Assembly: GCA_018061065.1 (NCBI GenBank) | Contig: JAGOUV010000006.1 | Location: 1-64,000 of the forward strand | Reading direction: 5' to 3' | From: Candidatus Altimarinota bacterium | Lineage (GTDB): Bacteria > Patescibacteriota > Gracilibacteria > UBA1369 > UM-FILTER-53-11 | Length of the DNA: 64,000 bases | Shown here: in pieces, positions 47,217-55,905 of the stretch | Numbering within the stretch: position 1 is the first letter of the stretch | Layout of the letters: every line of letters begins with the position of its first letter | Translations under genes and position numbers: made by a program | Notes under the pieces: generated by a model | Database searches by the model: none | What the model was told of the DNA's origin: nothing | Seen by the model: only the letters and a program-made list of their open reading frames with translations

Positions 47217-48329
47217 TTATGAATTTTCAGTGACAAAATTCTCTATAAGTGCCTCGGCGATATTTGTACTGTCTGGCCAAATAATACCTCGCTCCTCATA
47301 GAATTGACGGTGGTGCTCAAGTAGCTCGCCATATTTAGCATGAAGATGTTTTGCTATTACCTGTGCCATGGCCATTTCTTTTTCCTCATTTTCGTTATCT
47401 GGGCTCCGTCTGCGAATCTGTCGTACCCTTCCTTCATTTACTCCATGCTCAAAACATAGGGCTGCATATTCATCAAGCACCGCTTCTATAATCCCCTCTG
47501 GATCTGAATATTCCCTTGCCGTTTGGTCAGCACTCATCGTCTGGGAATAGAGCCAGCCGTCCAGTAATTCCTTTACCCTCGGCCTTACCGTTGGTGGGAT
47601 CGCGCTCAATGCTTGGTCTAAACTTTCCGCTCCTGCATCGATTCTCTCACTTAGCTCTTGTGCGACAGTAGGTGAATCTTCTCCGGTAGCGGTATCCATT
47701 ACTAGTTTTTTAGCGCATTCATCAACAAGTGTTCTCAAGCGAACTCCTTTATTATCCTGCGCTGCTTCAATCCAATATCTCGCCTCTGCAAAAGTATGAA
47801 TTGCTTCTGGCACCTCCGATGCATCACTAAGTTTTGTACGCTCACGCAGTTCTGTAATGAAGTAATCTATAAAAAGTTTTGTCTCAAGTGGGGTGGGGAT
47901 ATCGTCTTTATTCCGGAACTCTCTAAAAATCCCTTTTACCAAAAAACTGGCAGCTTGCTGCAACATATTTACGGTAAGGGCAGCTTCACCACCTTCATCT
48001 TCACAGAGCAGAGAAACTAATGCATCAATGTTAATTGCCTTTTGAGTATCGAGAATTCTCTCTCTCACTACATAGACGCCGTCATAAAAAAACATCCTAG
48101 GTACGGTAATAGTAGTGTTAGCTACTTTTCCCGTAGAAGGATCAACATAGTCTAAGTTAATTGCAATCTGTTCCGGCCCCAGTTCTTTTACCTCTTTAAC
48201 CTCTACACCTAAGATGCCTTTGTAAATAATTTTTGCACCTCCGGGATTTTGTAATGCAAATAAATCGCGGACAATAGTGTCTGATTCAACGTCGGTTCCC
48301 TCGAATTCTATAGGTCGTCTAGGTTGCAC
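47217..48329 (-). CDS. Unknown 370-aa soluble protein
   Basis: Begins with GTG at 48329 (MQPRRPIEFEGTDVESD). The N-terminal ~100 residues are beta-rich (IIYKGILGVEVKEVKEL, ITVPRMFFYDGVYVV); the rest is helical and acidic. No membrane segment and no recognised family. A TAAAAT hexamer (48341-48336) ends exactly 6 nt before the GTG and overlaps the miaA stop codon, so the gene could have its own leaderless transcript although it also follows miaA by 9 bp. Confidence 0.65.
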   Translation of the reverse strand: MQPRRPIEFEGTDVESDTIVRDLFALQNPGGAKIIYKGILGVEVKEVKELGPEQIAINLDYVDPSTGKVANTTITVPRMFFYDGVYVVRERILDTQKAINIDALVSLLCEDEGGEAALTVNMLQQAASFLVKGIFREFRNKDDIPTPLETKLFIDYFITELRERTKLSDASEVPEAIHTFAEARYWIEAAQDNKGVRLRTLVDECAKKLVMDTATGEDSPTVAQELSERIDAGAESLDQALSAIPPTVRPRVKELLDGWLYSQTMSADQTAREYSDPEGIIEAVLDEYAALCFEHGVNEGRVRQIRRRSPDNENEEKEMAMAQVIAKHLHAKYGELLEHHRQFYEERGIIWPDSTNIAEALIENFVTENS

Positions 48330-48335
48330 AAAAGC

Positions 48336-48341
48336 ATTTTA
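48336..48341 (-). promoter_or_regulatory. -10 element TAAAAT exactly 6 nt before a GTG start, overlapping the miaA stop
   Basis: Minus-strand TAAAAT (48341 to 48336), six nucleotides, GTG at 48329; +1 coincides with the G of GTG. Confidence 0.5.
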
Positions 48342-49301
48342 ATGTTTTACTTCACCTTGTGCAATCCAATTTATGTCAGGTTCACGCTTCCACCAGGTCA
48401 TCTGGCGCTTGGCAAAGTTGCGTGTATTTAATTTAAGCAATTCAGTTGCCGCTTCTAGGGTTAATTTACCTTGAATATACTGCACCATTTCTTGATAGCC
48501 GAGTGATTTCATAGAGGGAATTTCTGGACTATATCCTTGTTCCAGCAGGGTGCCTGTTTCTTCGATTAATCCATTGTGATGTACTTGTGCATCGATACGC
48601 TCTTCTATTCGTTTGAATAAAATATCGCGTGGCCAGTTGAGTCCGATTTTCAGTACTCGGTATTTTGGCTTTCCCTGGAGTGCCGATTTAGGCTTGCCCG
48701 TAATCTCAATGATTTCCAATGCGCGGGTCAGGTAGGGGATATTGTTATAATGAATGGTGGCTGCAGATTCAGGGTCTAATTTTTGTAATCGTTCATGTAA
48801 TTTTTCCGCACCAATTTTTTCTAACTCGTCATAGATTTTTTTTCTAATTTCCAGATCTTGTCCGGGAAATAAAAAATTATCGGTGAGCGCGCGAATGTAT
48901 AATCCCGTGCCGCCAACAACAAACGGAATTTTTTTTCGTTGCATCATTTCCTCAATAGCTTTTTCCGAGTGTCGCTTAAAATCCGCAACAGTAAAGCGTT
49001 CTGTGGGATCAGCGACATCAATAAGGTGATGGCGAATACTATCGTGAAAAAGTCCTTCCGCATTTTTTTCCAGTTTAATTTTATCTGTTCCAATATCCAT
49101 TCCGCGATACACTTGTCGACTATCTGCAGAAATAATTTCTGCGTTGAATGTGTGGGCGAGAGAAATTGACGCGCCAGTTTTTCCCGAGGCAGTAGGCCCC
49201 AGCAAAACAATGAGTGGTGGCTTTTTGTCCTCCACGGAAATTTTCAGGAAGTCACTTACCAATTGCTCCAGTTGTTTACCAAGAGAATTCACAGGCAGCA
49301 T
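48339..49301 (-). CDS. miaA: tRNA dimethylallyltransferase
   Basis: A 320-aa enzyme adding a dimethylallyl group to A37 of tRNAs that read codons beginning with U. Motifs: P-loop VLLGPTASGKTGAS, ISADSRQVYRGMDIGTDK, 'HHLIDVADPTERFTVADF', VVGGTGLYIRAL and RNFAKRQMTWWKR. It has ~27 extra N-terminal residues before the usual start. A TAAAAT at 49305-49300 lies 7 nt before an in-frame GTG at 49292, which may be the true start. Confidence 0.94.
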   Translation of the reverse strand: MLPVNSLGKQLEQLVSDFLKISVEDKKPPLIVLLGPTASGKTGASISLAHTFNAEIISADSRQVYRGMDIGTDKIKLEKNAEGLFHDSIRHHLIDVADPTERFTVADFKRHSEKAIEEMMQRKKIPFVVGGTGLYIRALTDNFLFPGQDLEIRKKIYDELEKIGAEKLHERLQKLDPESAATIHYNNIPYLTRALEIIEITGKPKSALQGKPKYRVLKIGLNWPRDILFKRIEERIDAQVHHNGLIEETGTLLEQGYSPEIPSMKSLGYQEMVQYIQGKLTLEAATELLKLNTRNFAKRQMTWWKREPDINWIAQGEVKH

Positions 49302-49343
49302 TTTAGCATCAAAAGGGTTCCATAATTTACGAGCATACGAGAT

Positions 49344-49371
49344 TTGACAATCTGCCGTATTATTCTACAAT
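49344..49371 (+). promoter_or_regulatory. Promoter TTGACA-N16-TACAAT, 8 nt before its gene
   Basis: TTGACA 49344-49349, TACAAT 49366-49371; the ATG at 49380 follows after 8 nt, so the predicted leader is about 2 nt. Confidence 0.55.
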
Positions 49372-49379
49372 ACGCGTCA

Positions 49380-49829
49380 ATGGCTTTGAAACAGATTCTA
49401 TCGCCGGATGAGGTGGGTGAACTTGCGCCCCATTGGCATGAGCTGGACAAGGCGAAATTGGATAGGATACGGACACGGAGTACGCGAAGAGTTAAGCTGC
49501 ACGGTCAGCATAAGTCTGGAGAAGTTTTAGATGTAGCGCCAATTTTGTATTATGCACGCCCACATACGATGGATCGGCCAACGATCCTCAATGGAAAGCA
49601 CCGGGCTGCAATATCCTTCATGAGGGGCGTGTCTCTCCTTGCTATCCAAATCGCAACAGCTGCGGAAATCAGGCATCATGTAAAACTGGAGTGTCTGGGT
49701 GATTTAACTGCGGAAGATCTTGAAGAGCTGATTGATGATCGTCAAAAATACCTCTCGATTGTTGATCAAAATGGAACGCCGACCATCCGTGCTCTGGTAG
49801 AAAAAAATCGGCATTTGTTTATCAATTGA
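49380..49829 (+). CDS. ParB/sulfiredoxin-like domain protein (tentative)
   Basis: A 149-aa soluble protein starting MALKQILSPDEVGEL. The centre has 'TILNGKHRAAISFMRGVSLLAIQI', which matches the 'vidGhHR..A....g...vpv' turn of ParB-like folds. The rest is helical. No HTH is evident. The promoter just upstream supports an independent gene. It ends 33 nt before the rplJ operon start point. Confidence 0.55.
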   Translation: MALKQILSPDEVGELAPHWHELDKAKLDRIRTRSTRRVKLHGQHKSGEVLDVAPILYYARPHTMDRPTILNGKHRAAISFMRGVSLLAIQIATAAEIRHHVKLECLGDLTAEDLEELIDDRQKYLSIVDQNGTPTIRALVEKNRHLFIN

Positions 49830-49855
49830 CTTTTGGCTGAGCGATCAATTATAAT
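49826..49855 (+). promoter_or_regulatory. Promoter TTGACT-N18-TATAAT of the rplJ-rplL operon
   Basis: TTGACT 49826-49831 and TATAAT 49850-49855 overlap the end of the upstream gene; predicted start about 49862, which leaves a 135-nt leader. Confidence 0.7.
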
Positions 49856-49861
49856 CCGACC

Positions 49862-49996
49862 GTCGTAGAAAGTAGGCATTATGCCGTTTGGCATCTCTAA
49901 GCCCTGCCCAGACAATAGGTACTACATTTAGCTTCTATAAAATGTTGTGCTCGCTGTCTCTATGATGGTCGAGTTATTTTATTAGCCCTTCTTACT
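49862..49996 (+). promoter_or_regulatory. Probable L10 autoregulatory leader of rplJL
   Basis: The 135-nt leader contains a perfect small hairpin (ATGCC/GGCAT, 49881-49894) and a GCCCTGCCCAGAC segment resembling the conserved part of L10 leaders. An outer pairing of GTAG (49864-49867) with CTAC (49922-49925) is possible. In many bacteria the L10(L12) complex binds such a leader to control its own synthesis. It is the only long leader among the well-defined promoters here. Confidence 0.5.
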
Positions 49997-50533
49997 ATGG
50001 CAATTACGAAAGATCAGAAGAAGCAGATGCTCGCGGAGCTCATTGAGAGCTTCAAAAATGCCAGCTCTGTCGTCTTCAGTCAGTATCAGGGCAGCAACGT
50101 AAAAAGCATGCGCACCTTGCGTAAGAAATTGCGCGAACAGGGTGTCATGTATAAGGTTGCCCGCAAGACGCTGGTTGAACTTGCTGCAAAAGAAGTCGGT
50201 TTTTCCGAGCTTCCTGCATCATTTCTCGAAGGCGCAATCGGTATCGCATTCGGTGCTAAGGATTCTGTTGCTCCCGCAAAAGTCCTCTATGAGGTCGGCA
50301 AAGAGGTAGAGAGCATCAAGATCGTTGGTGCGATTTTTGAAGGCAAAACAATGTCTGCGGCAGATGCCAAAGCTATTGCAACCCTTCCATCACGCGATGT
50401 GCTTTTGGCTCGCTTGGTTGGCTCAATGAAGAGTCCAATTTCAGGTTTCCATGGCGTATTGCATGGTGTACTTCGCGGCTTTGTTCTCGCACTTTCTGAG
50501 GTTCAGAAAAAGCGTGCAGCAGCCGGCAACTAA
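49997..50533 (+). CDS. rplJ: 50S ribosomal protein L10
   Basis: A 178-aa stalk base protein: AITKDQKKQMLAELIESFKNASSVVFSQYQG start, 'MRTLRKKLREQGVMYKVARKTL' and 'ATLPSRDVLLARLVGSMKSPISGFHGVLHGVLRGFVLAL' are diagnostic. The C-terminal helix should carry L7/L12 dimers. No Shine-Dalgarno motif precedes the ATG. Confidence 0.96.
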   Translation: MAITKDQKKQMLAELIESFKNASSVVFSQYQGSNVKSMRTLRKKLREQGVMYKVARKTLVELAAKEVGFSELPASFLEGAIGIAFGAKDSVAPAKVLYEVGKEVESIKIVGAIFEGKTMSAADAKAIATLPSRDVLLARLVGSMKSPISGFHGVLHGVLRGFVLALSEVQKKRAAAGN

Positions 50534-50567
50534 TGTTTACTAATTACTAATCACTAACTACTATTCT

Positions 50568-50957
50568 ATGTCAGACTTATCAGCAGAGGCACAAAAGATT
50601 CTTGAGGCAGTTGAGAAGCTCTCAGTTATGGAGCTCGCAAACCTCGTGAAGGCTATGGAAGAAAAATTCGGTGTTTCAGCAGCAGCTCCTGTAATGGCAG
50701 CTATGCCAGCAGCAGGTGCAGCAGCAGGCGCAGCAGATGACGATGGTGGCAAGTGTTCTGTAGTTCTCGTCGATGGCGGAGCTCAGAAGATTGGCGTTAT
50801 CAAAGTTGTTCGTGAGCTTACAGGTTTGGGTTTGAAAGAGGCTAAAGACCTCGTTGACGGAGCTCCAAAGCCAGTCAAGGAAGCAGTAGACAAGAAAGAG
50901 GCAGAAGACATGAAGAAGAAGCTTGAGGCAGCTGGTGCAAAGGTAGAATTGAAATAA
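50568..50957 (+). CDS. rplL: 50S ribosomal protein L7/L12
   Basis: A 129-aa stalk protein: N-terminal dimerisation helices ([29 protein letters not shown]), an Ala/Gly hinge and the C-terminal domain ([41 protein letters not shown]...). The spacer before ATG is a run of ACTAA-type words without Shine-Dalgarno. A terminator follows. Confidence 0.97.
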   Translation: MSDLSAEAQKILEAVEKLSVMELANLVKAMEEKFGVSAAAPVMAAMPAAGAAAGAADDDGGKCSVVLVDGGAQKIGVIKVVRELTGLGLKEAKDLVDGAPKPVKEAVDKKEAEDMKKKLEAAGAKVELK

Positions 50958-50981
50958 TTAGACCTAACTTGTACAGGCAGA

Positions 50982-51011
50982 AGACCGGGGTTTAAACACC
51001 TCGGTCTTTTT
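50982..51011 (+). terminator. Rho-independent terminator after rplL
   Basis: Nine-pair stem (50982-50990 with 50999-51007, one G-U), 8-nt loop, followed by TTTTTA. Confidence 0.85.
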
Positions 51012-51052
51012 ATTTGTAATAGATCGCTTACTTTATCGTATTAACTAGTGCA

Positions 51053-51196
51053 ATGAGCACTACTCCTACCACTACCATCTCCCTTCCAAGCCTGCTGTTT
51101 ACCCTGTTTTTGACCGTTACCTTCCTGGCGAGCAGCTTGTATATTTTGATTTCGGGTTTGATTGTGCCGGCTATGACTGTTGCGAGTGCGGGTTAG
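51053..51196 (+). CDS. Possible 47-aa single-span membrane peptide
   Basis: An open frame of 48 codons between the rplL terminator and the pilus genes. It starts MSTTPTTTISLPS and has one long hydrophobic stretch (LLFTLFLTVTFLASSLYILI) ending VASAG. The intergenic position and the clean Thr/Ser-rich start plus membrane helix favour a real small protein. There is no homology support, and a weak TTAACT hexamer 6 nt before the ATG is the only expression signal. Confidence 0.35.
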   Translation: MSTTPTTTISLPSLLFTLFLTVTFLASSLYILISGLIVPAMTVASAG

Positions 51197-51286
51197 CCGC
51201 TTAGATAATTCGTTGCTATAAGAAGACAGGGGTTGCCGAAAAGCCCTTTTTTTGGTAGAATATATAGATTTAATAGAAACACAAAA

Positions 51287-52621
51287 ATGAACGACGAAAT
51301 AAAAAATCAAACGCCCAATCTACCTGATTCAACAGATGAGAACACGGTGGAAAAGAAACCCGAAACATTTTCACTGGGAGGTGGAGGCGGTAAGACGTCA
51401 AAAGGCGGGATTTTGGATCGGTTATTAAATAAATCCCCCAGCGCGGGAACGCTTGCGGATAGCGGTAAATTGCCTGATCTGAATGAGATTTTGAAGACGC
51501 CAGCTCCAACGGGCCCAGCTTCTTCTGGCGGTTCAATTTCACAGTTACTAGGACCTCAGCCGATTTTTAATAAAGCTGTTTACCAAGAAGCATATCGAAA
51601 AAAATTAAAGCTTACTCAGTCGATTTTTTATGGAGCATTCTTGATCGCGATTCTTGTTTTTGGATTTTTCTACGTACAGTTAAACTCGAATATTACTGCC
51701 TTAAATGATCTGATGGGTGGCCCTAATACGGCAAGCTCTTTTGAGCGTTCAAACGCAGAAGTAAAAAATAAACAGACGGAAATTAATCTCGTGCGGTATC
51801 GATATATTCGCTTGTTACTTGATGATGTAAATCTCTCAATCGATCCGTACTTAAAGGCAGTGCACGATATTCCTGTAATAGAAACGACGCGTGTTGCTGA
51901 TTCGTTAGCAACGGTAATCCGTGAGCGATTAAAAGAAATTCAAAAGCAGTTTAATGAAAATTTGAGTATTCCGCTCATCACTACTAAACCGGTGACTTTT
52001 GAAGAGAGAGAAGCTGAATTTGCTCAGCTCCTTAAGGATAATTTGATTGAGCAGAAGAGAAGTCTTACCGATCAAAAAGAGCCTAACACTGACGAAATTC
52101 GCATTGTAGAAAATGTTCTGCGACTCATAGAAAACGATAATTTAAAAAATGCACTTAGCGATAAGCAAATTGATAAGTTATCACACGATGAGTTGGCTCA
52201 GCTGCTTTCAACGATTCGCGCAGATGGTACGGATGAGCTCTCTTCAATTCAAAAAATAAAATTGCAGCGATTGGATTGGGCAAAATTAATTCAGGATATT
52301 CACGCTATCGTGCGCAAGGCAGATACGTATTACGGCCAGGGCTTATTTAAGAGCGTTGGAGGATTCTTATTCTCTAGTTATCGCTTTGATGCAGCCACAA
52401 ATCGTATTTCGATTAGCGGTCTTACTAAGACGCCAAACAACCGTACCTTTAGCTTTATTACGCAGCTTATTGATGCGATTGAAAAATCTTCTAAATTTAA
52501 AGATATCGACTTCCGTTCATTTTCTAAGACGCGCGATGACAAAGGCGATTACACTTCAGGAATTGATTTGGAATTTGCTATTCAAACAGGTTCAGATCCT
52601 CGTGATGAGGAAGTAAAATAA
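51287..52621 (+). CDS. PilN-like type IV pilus inner-membrane protein
   Basis: A 444-aa protein starting MNDEIKNQTPNL, with a Gly/Ser/Pro-rich cytoplasmic N-terminus (to ~105), one transmembrane helix (about 111-131, SIFYGAFLIAILVFGFFYVQL) and a long periplasmic coiled-coil/ferredoxin-like part. It is the first gene of the pilus cluster and precedes a PilO-like protein, the position of PilN. Sequence is divergent and assignment rests on topology and context. A TAGAAT at 51256-51261 gives a leader of about 20 nt. Confidence 0.6.
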   Translation: MNDEIKNQTPNLPDSTDENTVEKKPETFSLGGGGGKTSKGGILDRLLNKSPSAGTLADSGKLPDLNEILKTPAPTGPASSGGSISQLLGPQPIFNKAVYQEAYRKKLKLTQSIFYGAFLIAILVFGFFYVQLNSNITALNDLMGGPNTASSFERSNAEVKNKQTEINLVRYRYIRLLLDDVNLSIDPYLKAVHDIPVIETTRVADSLATVIRERLKEIQKQFNENLSIPLITTKPVTFEEREAEFAQLLKDNLIEQKRSLTDQKEPNTDEIRIVENVLRLIENDNLKNALSDKQIDKLSHDELAQLLSTIRADGTDELSSIQKIKLQRLDWAKLIQDIHAIVRKADTYYGQGLFKSVGGFLFSSYRFDAATNRISISGLTKTPNNRTFSFITQLIDAIEKSSKFKDIDFRSFSKTRDDKGDYTSGIDLEFAIQTGSDPRDEEVK

Positions 52622-52634
52622 CGTATCCACTTTT

Positions 52635-53258
52635 ATGGTTCAACAAGACGCACTTAAAGGAACGACAATCTACATTACGCTTGCGCTCGTCGTATTGGCG
52701 GCAACGGGCGTGCATGCATTTCTACAGTATAATTTGTTGAATGCTCAGAAAGCCGCAATTGCCACAAGTGGACAGCGGTTGGAAACCCTTAGTACAACGC
52801 TTGATTTGCGTACGAAAGAATTTAAGTTGTTTGCTGAGGCGCAGGCGCAGAAGCAGAAAAGTTTGTCTGAGAATATTGCGGCCATTTTGCCTCCGAATGA
52901 AAACTATACAGAATTGACGCGTGTTTTTGATGACTTTTTTGCAAAGAACGATCTCAAGGAAAATCCAATTTTCCAGAGCAGCTTGCGCTATGGGAAGGGC
53001 GCACCGATAAAAGGTATGCCTGGTATTTCCGGGCTACCTATCTCTATGAATATCGAAGCTACGCGTGATAATTTCTTTAAATTTTTGAATTTTATCAACG
53101 AGGCGGGAACAGTAGACACGGGTCGTCGACTTATGTCTATAAGTTCTATACAGCTCAATTTTCCTGATGGTGGAGAGGTTTTGGACAATGCCAAGCAAGT
53201 GCTGAACTTTACGGTGGAGATGGTGGCCTATTATCAGACGGGCAAAATACGGAAATAA
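52635..53258 (+). CDS. PilO-like type IV pilus inner-membrane protein
   Basis: A 207-aa protein with an N-terminal transmembrane helix (about 10-28, IYITLALVVLAATGVHAFL), a heptad coiled coil and a ferredoxin-like C-terminal domain ('GMPGISGLPISMNIEATRDNFFKFLNFINEAGTV' and 'ISSIQLNFPDGGE'), the layout of PilO. PilN/PilO heterodimers align the motor with the outer pilus complex. Located 13 bp after the PilN-like gene and 9 bp before pilB. Confidence 0.7.
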   Translation: MVQQDALKGTTIYITLALVVLAATGVHAFLQYNLLNAQKAAIATSGQRLETLSTTLDLRTKEFKLFAEAQAQKQKSLSENIAAILPPNENYTELTRVFDDFFAKNDLKENPIFQSSLRYGKGAPIKGMPGISGLPISMNIEATRDNFFKFLNFINEAGTVDTGRRLMSISSIQLNFPDGGEVLDNAKQVLNFTVEMVAYYQTGKIRK

Positions 53259-53267
53259 AAACAAAGT

Positions 53268-54641
53268 ATGGATCCAAGTAAGCTACAACAATTACAAGAT
53301 GCAATTTTGGCCGGCAATGTGCCGCAGATTGTGCTTGCGACCATTTCCGCGGCGCTGGATATGCGTGCTTCTGATATTCATATCGAGCCCGAGCGCGCGA
53401 CTACGCGCGTACGCTACCGTGTAGATGGCGTCTTGCGACGCATTGTAGAGTATCCCCTTAATATGCACCCTGCAGTGATCTCGCGTATTAAGATTATGTC
53501 GAATTTGAAAATTGATGAACAGCGCATTCCTCAGGATGGCCGTACGACGGTGACTACCCGCGATAATCGCGAGATGGATCTGCGTGTCTCTACCTTTCCT
53601 ACGGTGAACGGCGAAAAGATTGTGATGAGAATCCAGGACAAGTCGCGCAAAATTCCTTCGCTTGAGGAGCTTGGAATTGAGGGCGTGAGTATGAAATATC
53701 TTAAAAAGGGTCTCGAGCTGCCCAATGGCGTTATCATGACTACCGGTCCGACAGGTTCGGGTAAGACGACGACGTTGTATGCGTGTTTAAATGTGTTAAA
53801 TACGACGGATGTAAATGTGCTCACGATTGAAGATCCCGTTGAAATTCAAATGGAGGGACTCAACCAAAGTCAGGTGCATCCCGATATTAGTTATACCTTT
53901 GCAAATGGCTTGCGTACGGCTCTGCGTCAGGATCCAGACATTATCATGGTGGGAGAAATTCGTGACCGCGAGACGATGGATGTGGCGATAGAATCATCAC
54001 TGACGGGTCATTTGGTGTTCTCTACCATTCATACGAATAGTGCCGTGGAAACGCTTACCAGAATCGCAAATATGGGCGTTCCGGGGTATCTCATGGCTTC
54101 AACAATTAATCTTATTATTGCCCAGCGTTTGGTGAGAAAAATTTGTACTAATTGTAAAATTGCTGACGAGGTTTCTACAGAGCTGATGAGACGTGTTGAA
54201 CGTTCACTGCGCAAGCTCGCTCAAGAAGAAAAAAATAATTATGATCCTGCACTGTTTTCGGCTCCTCATTTTTTCCGTGGCAAAGGCTGCGAACAATGTG
54301 GTGGCACCGGATATTTTGGACGTGTGGGTATTTATGAAGTGATGTGGATGAATGGGAAATTACGTCGTTTAATTACTGAAGAAGGTCGTTCTGTGGATAT
54401 TGAAAAAGCGGCTATGGAAACGGGAATGGTAACCCTTGAACAGGCCGGAATTATTAAATCTCTCAAGGGCGAGACAACATTAGAAGAGGTCTATAGCGTT
54501 GCTCGTGAAGTTGACGATGATGATACACCTCCGCTTATGGTGGTACCTCCTACCGTAGCAGCCGCACCGGTTGCTGCGCCGGTTGTAGCTGCACCGATTC
54601 CACCCGTTGGAGTTCCCGTTGTAACTCAACCAACAACATAA
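53268..54641 (+). CDS. pilB: Type IV pilus assembly ATPase PilB/GspE
   Basis: A 457-aa hexameric motor ATPase. Walker A GPTGSGKTT (160-168), Asp box, Walker B region QDPDIIMVGEIRD with Glu230, His box HLVFSTIHTN and a tetracysteine zinc site CTNC (293-296) and CEQC (341-344), which marks the extension (GspE/PilB) type, not PilT. It is shorter than PilB (~560 aa) because the N-terminal GspE/MshEN domain is missing. The C-terminus carries a ~40-residue Pro/Ala/Val tail. Confidence 0.92.
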   Translation: MDPSKLQQLQDAILAGNVPQIVLATISAALDMRASDIHIEPERATTRVRYRVDGVLRRIVEYPLNMHPAVISRIKIMSNLKIDEQRIPQDGRTTVTTRDNREMDLRVSTFPTVNGEKIVMRIQDKSRKIPSLEELGIEGVSMKYLKKGLELPNGVIMTTGPTGSGKTTTLYACLNVLNTTDVNVLTIEDPVEIQMEGLNQSQVHPDISYTFANGLRTALRQDPDIIMVGEIRDRETMDVAIESSLTGHLVFSTIHTNSAVETLTRIANMGVPGYLMASTINLIIAQRLVRKICTNCKIADEVSTELMRRVERSLRKLAQEEKNNYDPALFSAPHFFRGKGCEQCGGTGYFGRVGIYEVMWMNGKLRRLITEEGRSVDIEKAAMETGMVTLEQAGIIKSLKGETTLEEVYSVAREVDDDDTPPLMVVPPTVAAAPVAAPVVAAPIPPVGVPVVTQPTT

Positions 54642-54648
54642 AAATATA

Positions 54649-55905
54649 ATGAAAAAGGCACAAGATTTTATTCTCGATAGCAAACTGGGCGATAGCTCGT
54701 TCCAGGTTTCGTCGAGTTCAAGTGCACAAGATCCGGAGACGATTTCTCTTGCGATTGATGAGGGAGCTTTGCCCATTTCTATGCTGAAAGAAGTTCAGCG
54801 AAAAATGAAACAGGCACCGACGGGGATTAACCTATATAGGCGTGTTGATGCATGGATACAGTCCCGCGGTAAGCCAAAGGCAAATGAAATGGCGACGTTT
54901 TTCCGCCTATTTTCGATTATGATTAATGCGGGCGTGCCACTTATTAAGTCGCTCGATACGATTGCTGAACAGACGGGTAATTATAAATTAAAAAATGCGC
55001 TTTTTGATATCGCGCGTTCGATTGAAAAGGGTTCTACTTTTTCAGAAAGCATGGTGGGGTTTGATGATCTTTTTTCTGACTCGCAACGCGGTATGATCCG
55101 CGCTGCCGAGGCCTCTGGTCAATTGAATTCTATTTTAAAAGAACTTGCCCTGGAGGTGGAGAAAACCGCATATATTAAAGCAAAAGTGAAGGGCGCACTT
55201 ATGTATCCTGCCTTCGTGATAACCGTTATGATTGCGGTGGTGATCGCGATGATGGTGATGGTGATACCGGGTATTTCTCAGATTTTTTTGGATACGGGAA
55301 AGGAGCTGCCTATGCTTACGCAATATGTGATCGCAGTAAGTGATTTTTTTGTGAATGATTATGTTTATCTTATTTTGGGAATAATTACATTGGGACTTAC
55401 CACTGCGATTGCTTCCAAAACAGCAGAGGGAATACGATTTTTTGACTGGGCAATTTTGCGTTTACCGATTTTCGGTTCGATTGTTCAGAAATCTATCTTG
55501 GCTCGTTTTTGCCGGACGCTGGGAAATTTATTGCGCAGTGGCGTGGCGATTACAAAAAGTTTAGCCATAAATGGAAAGTCACTCGGCAACGTTATTTATC
55601 AGCAACGTATTGCATTGGTAACTGAAGATTTGGAAAAAGGTATTCCGCTTGGTGAAAGTTTGCGCGACTCGCCGGAGTTTCCGCCCATGATGGTACAGAT
55701 GATTTCTGTGGGTGAGCAGACCGCGCAGCTGGATACGATTGTTATGAAGATCGCTGAATATTACGAAGATGAAATTGACACCGCAGTTGCCTCAATTTCC
55801 AAATTGTTAGAGCCGCTTATTATTGTCGTTCTTGGTGGCATTGTCGGTGTGATCGTCGCCGCAATTATGATGCCAATTTTGCAGTTGTCTAACATCGTCA
55901 CCTAA
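54649..55905 (+). CDS. pilC: Type IV pilus platform protein PilC
   Basis: A 418-aa polytopic platform protein (T2SF family) with two repeated helical domains: ATFFRLFSIMINAGVPLIKSLDTIAEQT and 'ARFCRTLGNLLRSGVAITKSLAI', and transmembrane segments around 183-203, 228-250 and at the C-terminus (PLIIVVLGGIVGVIVAAIMMPILQ). Starts 7 bp after pilB and its stop overlaps the next start by 1 nt. Confidence 0.93.
   Translation: MKKAQDFILDSKLGDSSFQVSSSSSAQDPETISLAIDEGALPISMLKEVQRKMKQAPTGINLYRRVDAWIQSRGKPKANEMATFFRLFSIMINAGVPLIKSLDTIAEQTGNYKLKNALFDIARSIEKGSTFSESMVGFDDLFSDSQRGMIRAAEASGQLNSILKELALEVEKTAYIKAKVKGALMYPAFVITVMIAVVIAMMVMVIPGISQIFLDTGKELPMLTQYVIAVSDFFVNDYVYLILGIITLGLTTAIASKTAEGIRFFDWAILRLPIFGSIVQKSILARFCRTLGNLLRSGVAITKSLAINGKSLGNVIYQQRIALVTEDLEKGIPLGESLRDSPEFPPMMVQMISVGEQTAQLDTIVMKIAEYYEDEIDTAVASISKLLEPLIIVVLGGIVGVIVAAIMMPILQLSNIVT

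Noticed and set aside
53268-54641. PilT retraction ATPase
   Set aside because: The tetracysteine zinc motif and its position before pilC mark the PilB/GspE type despite the short length.
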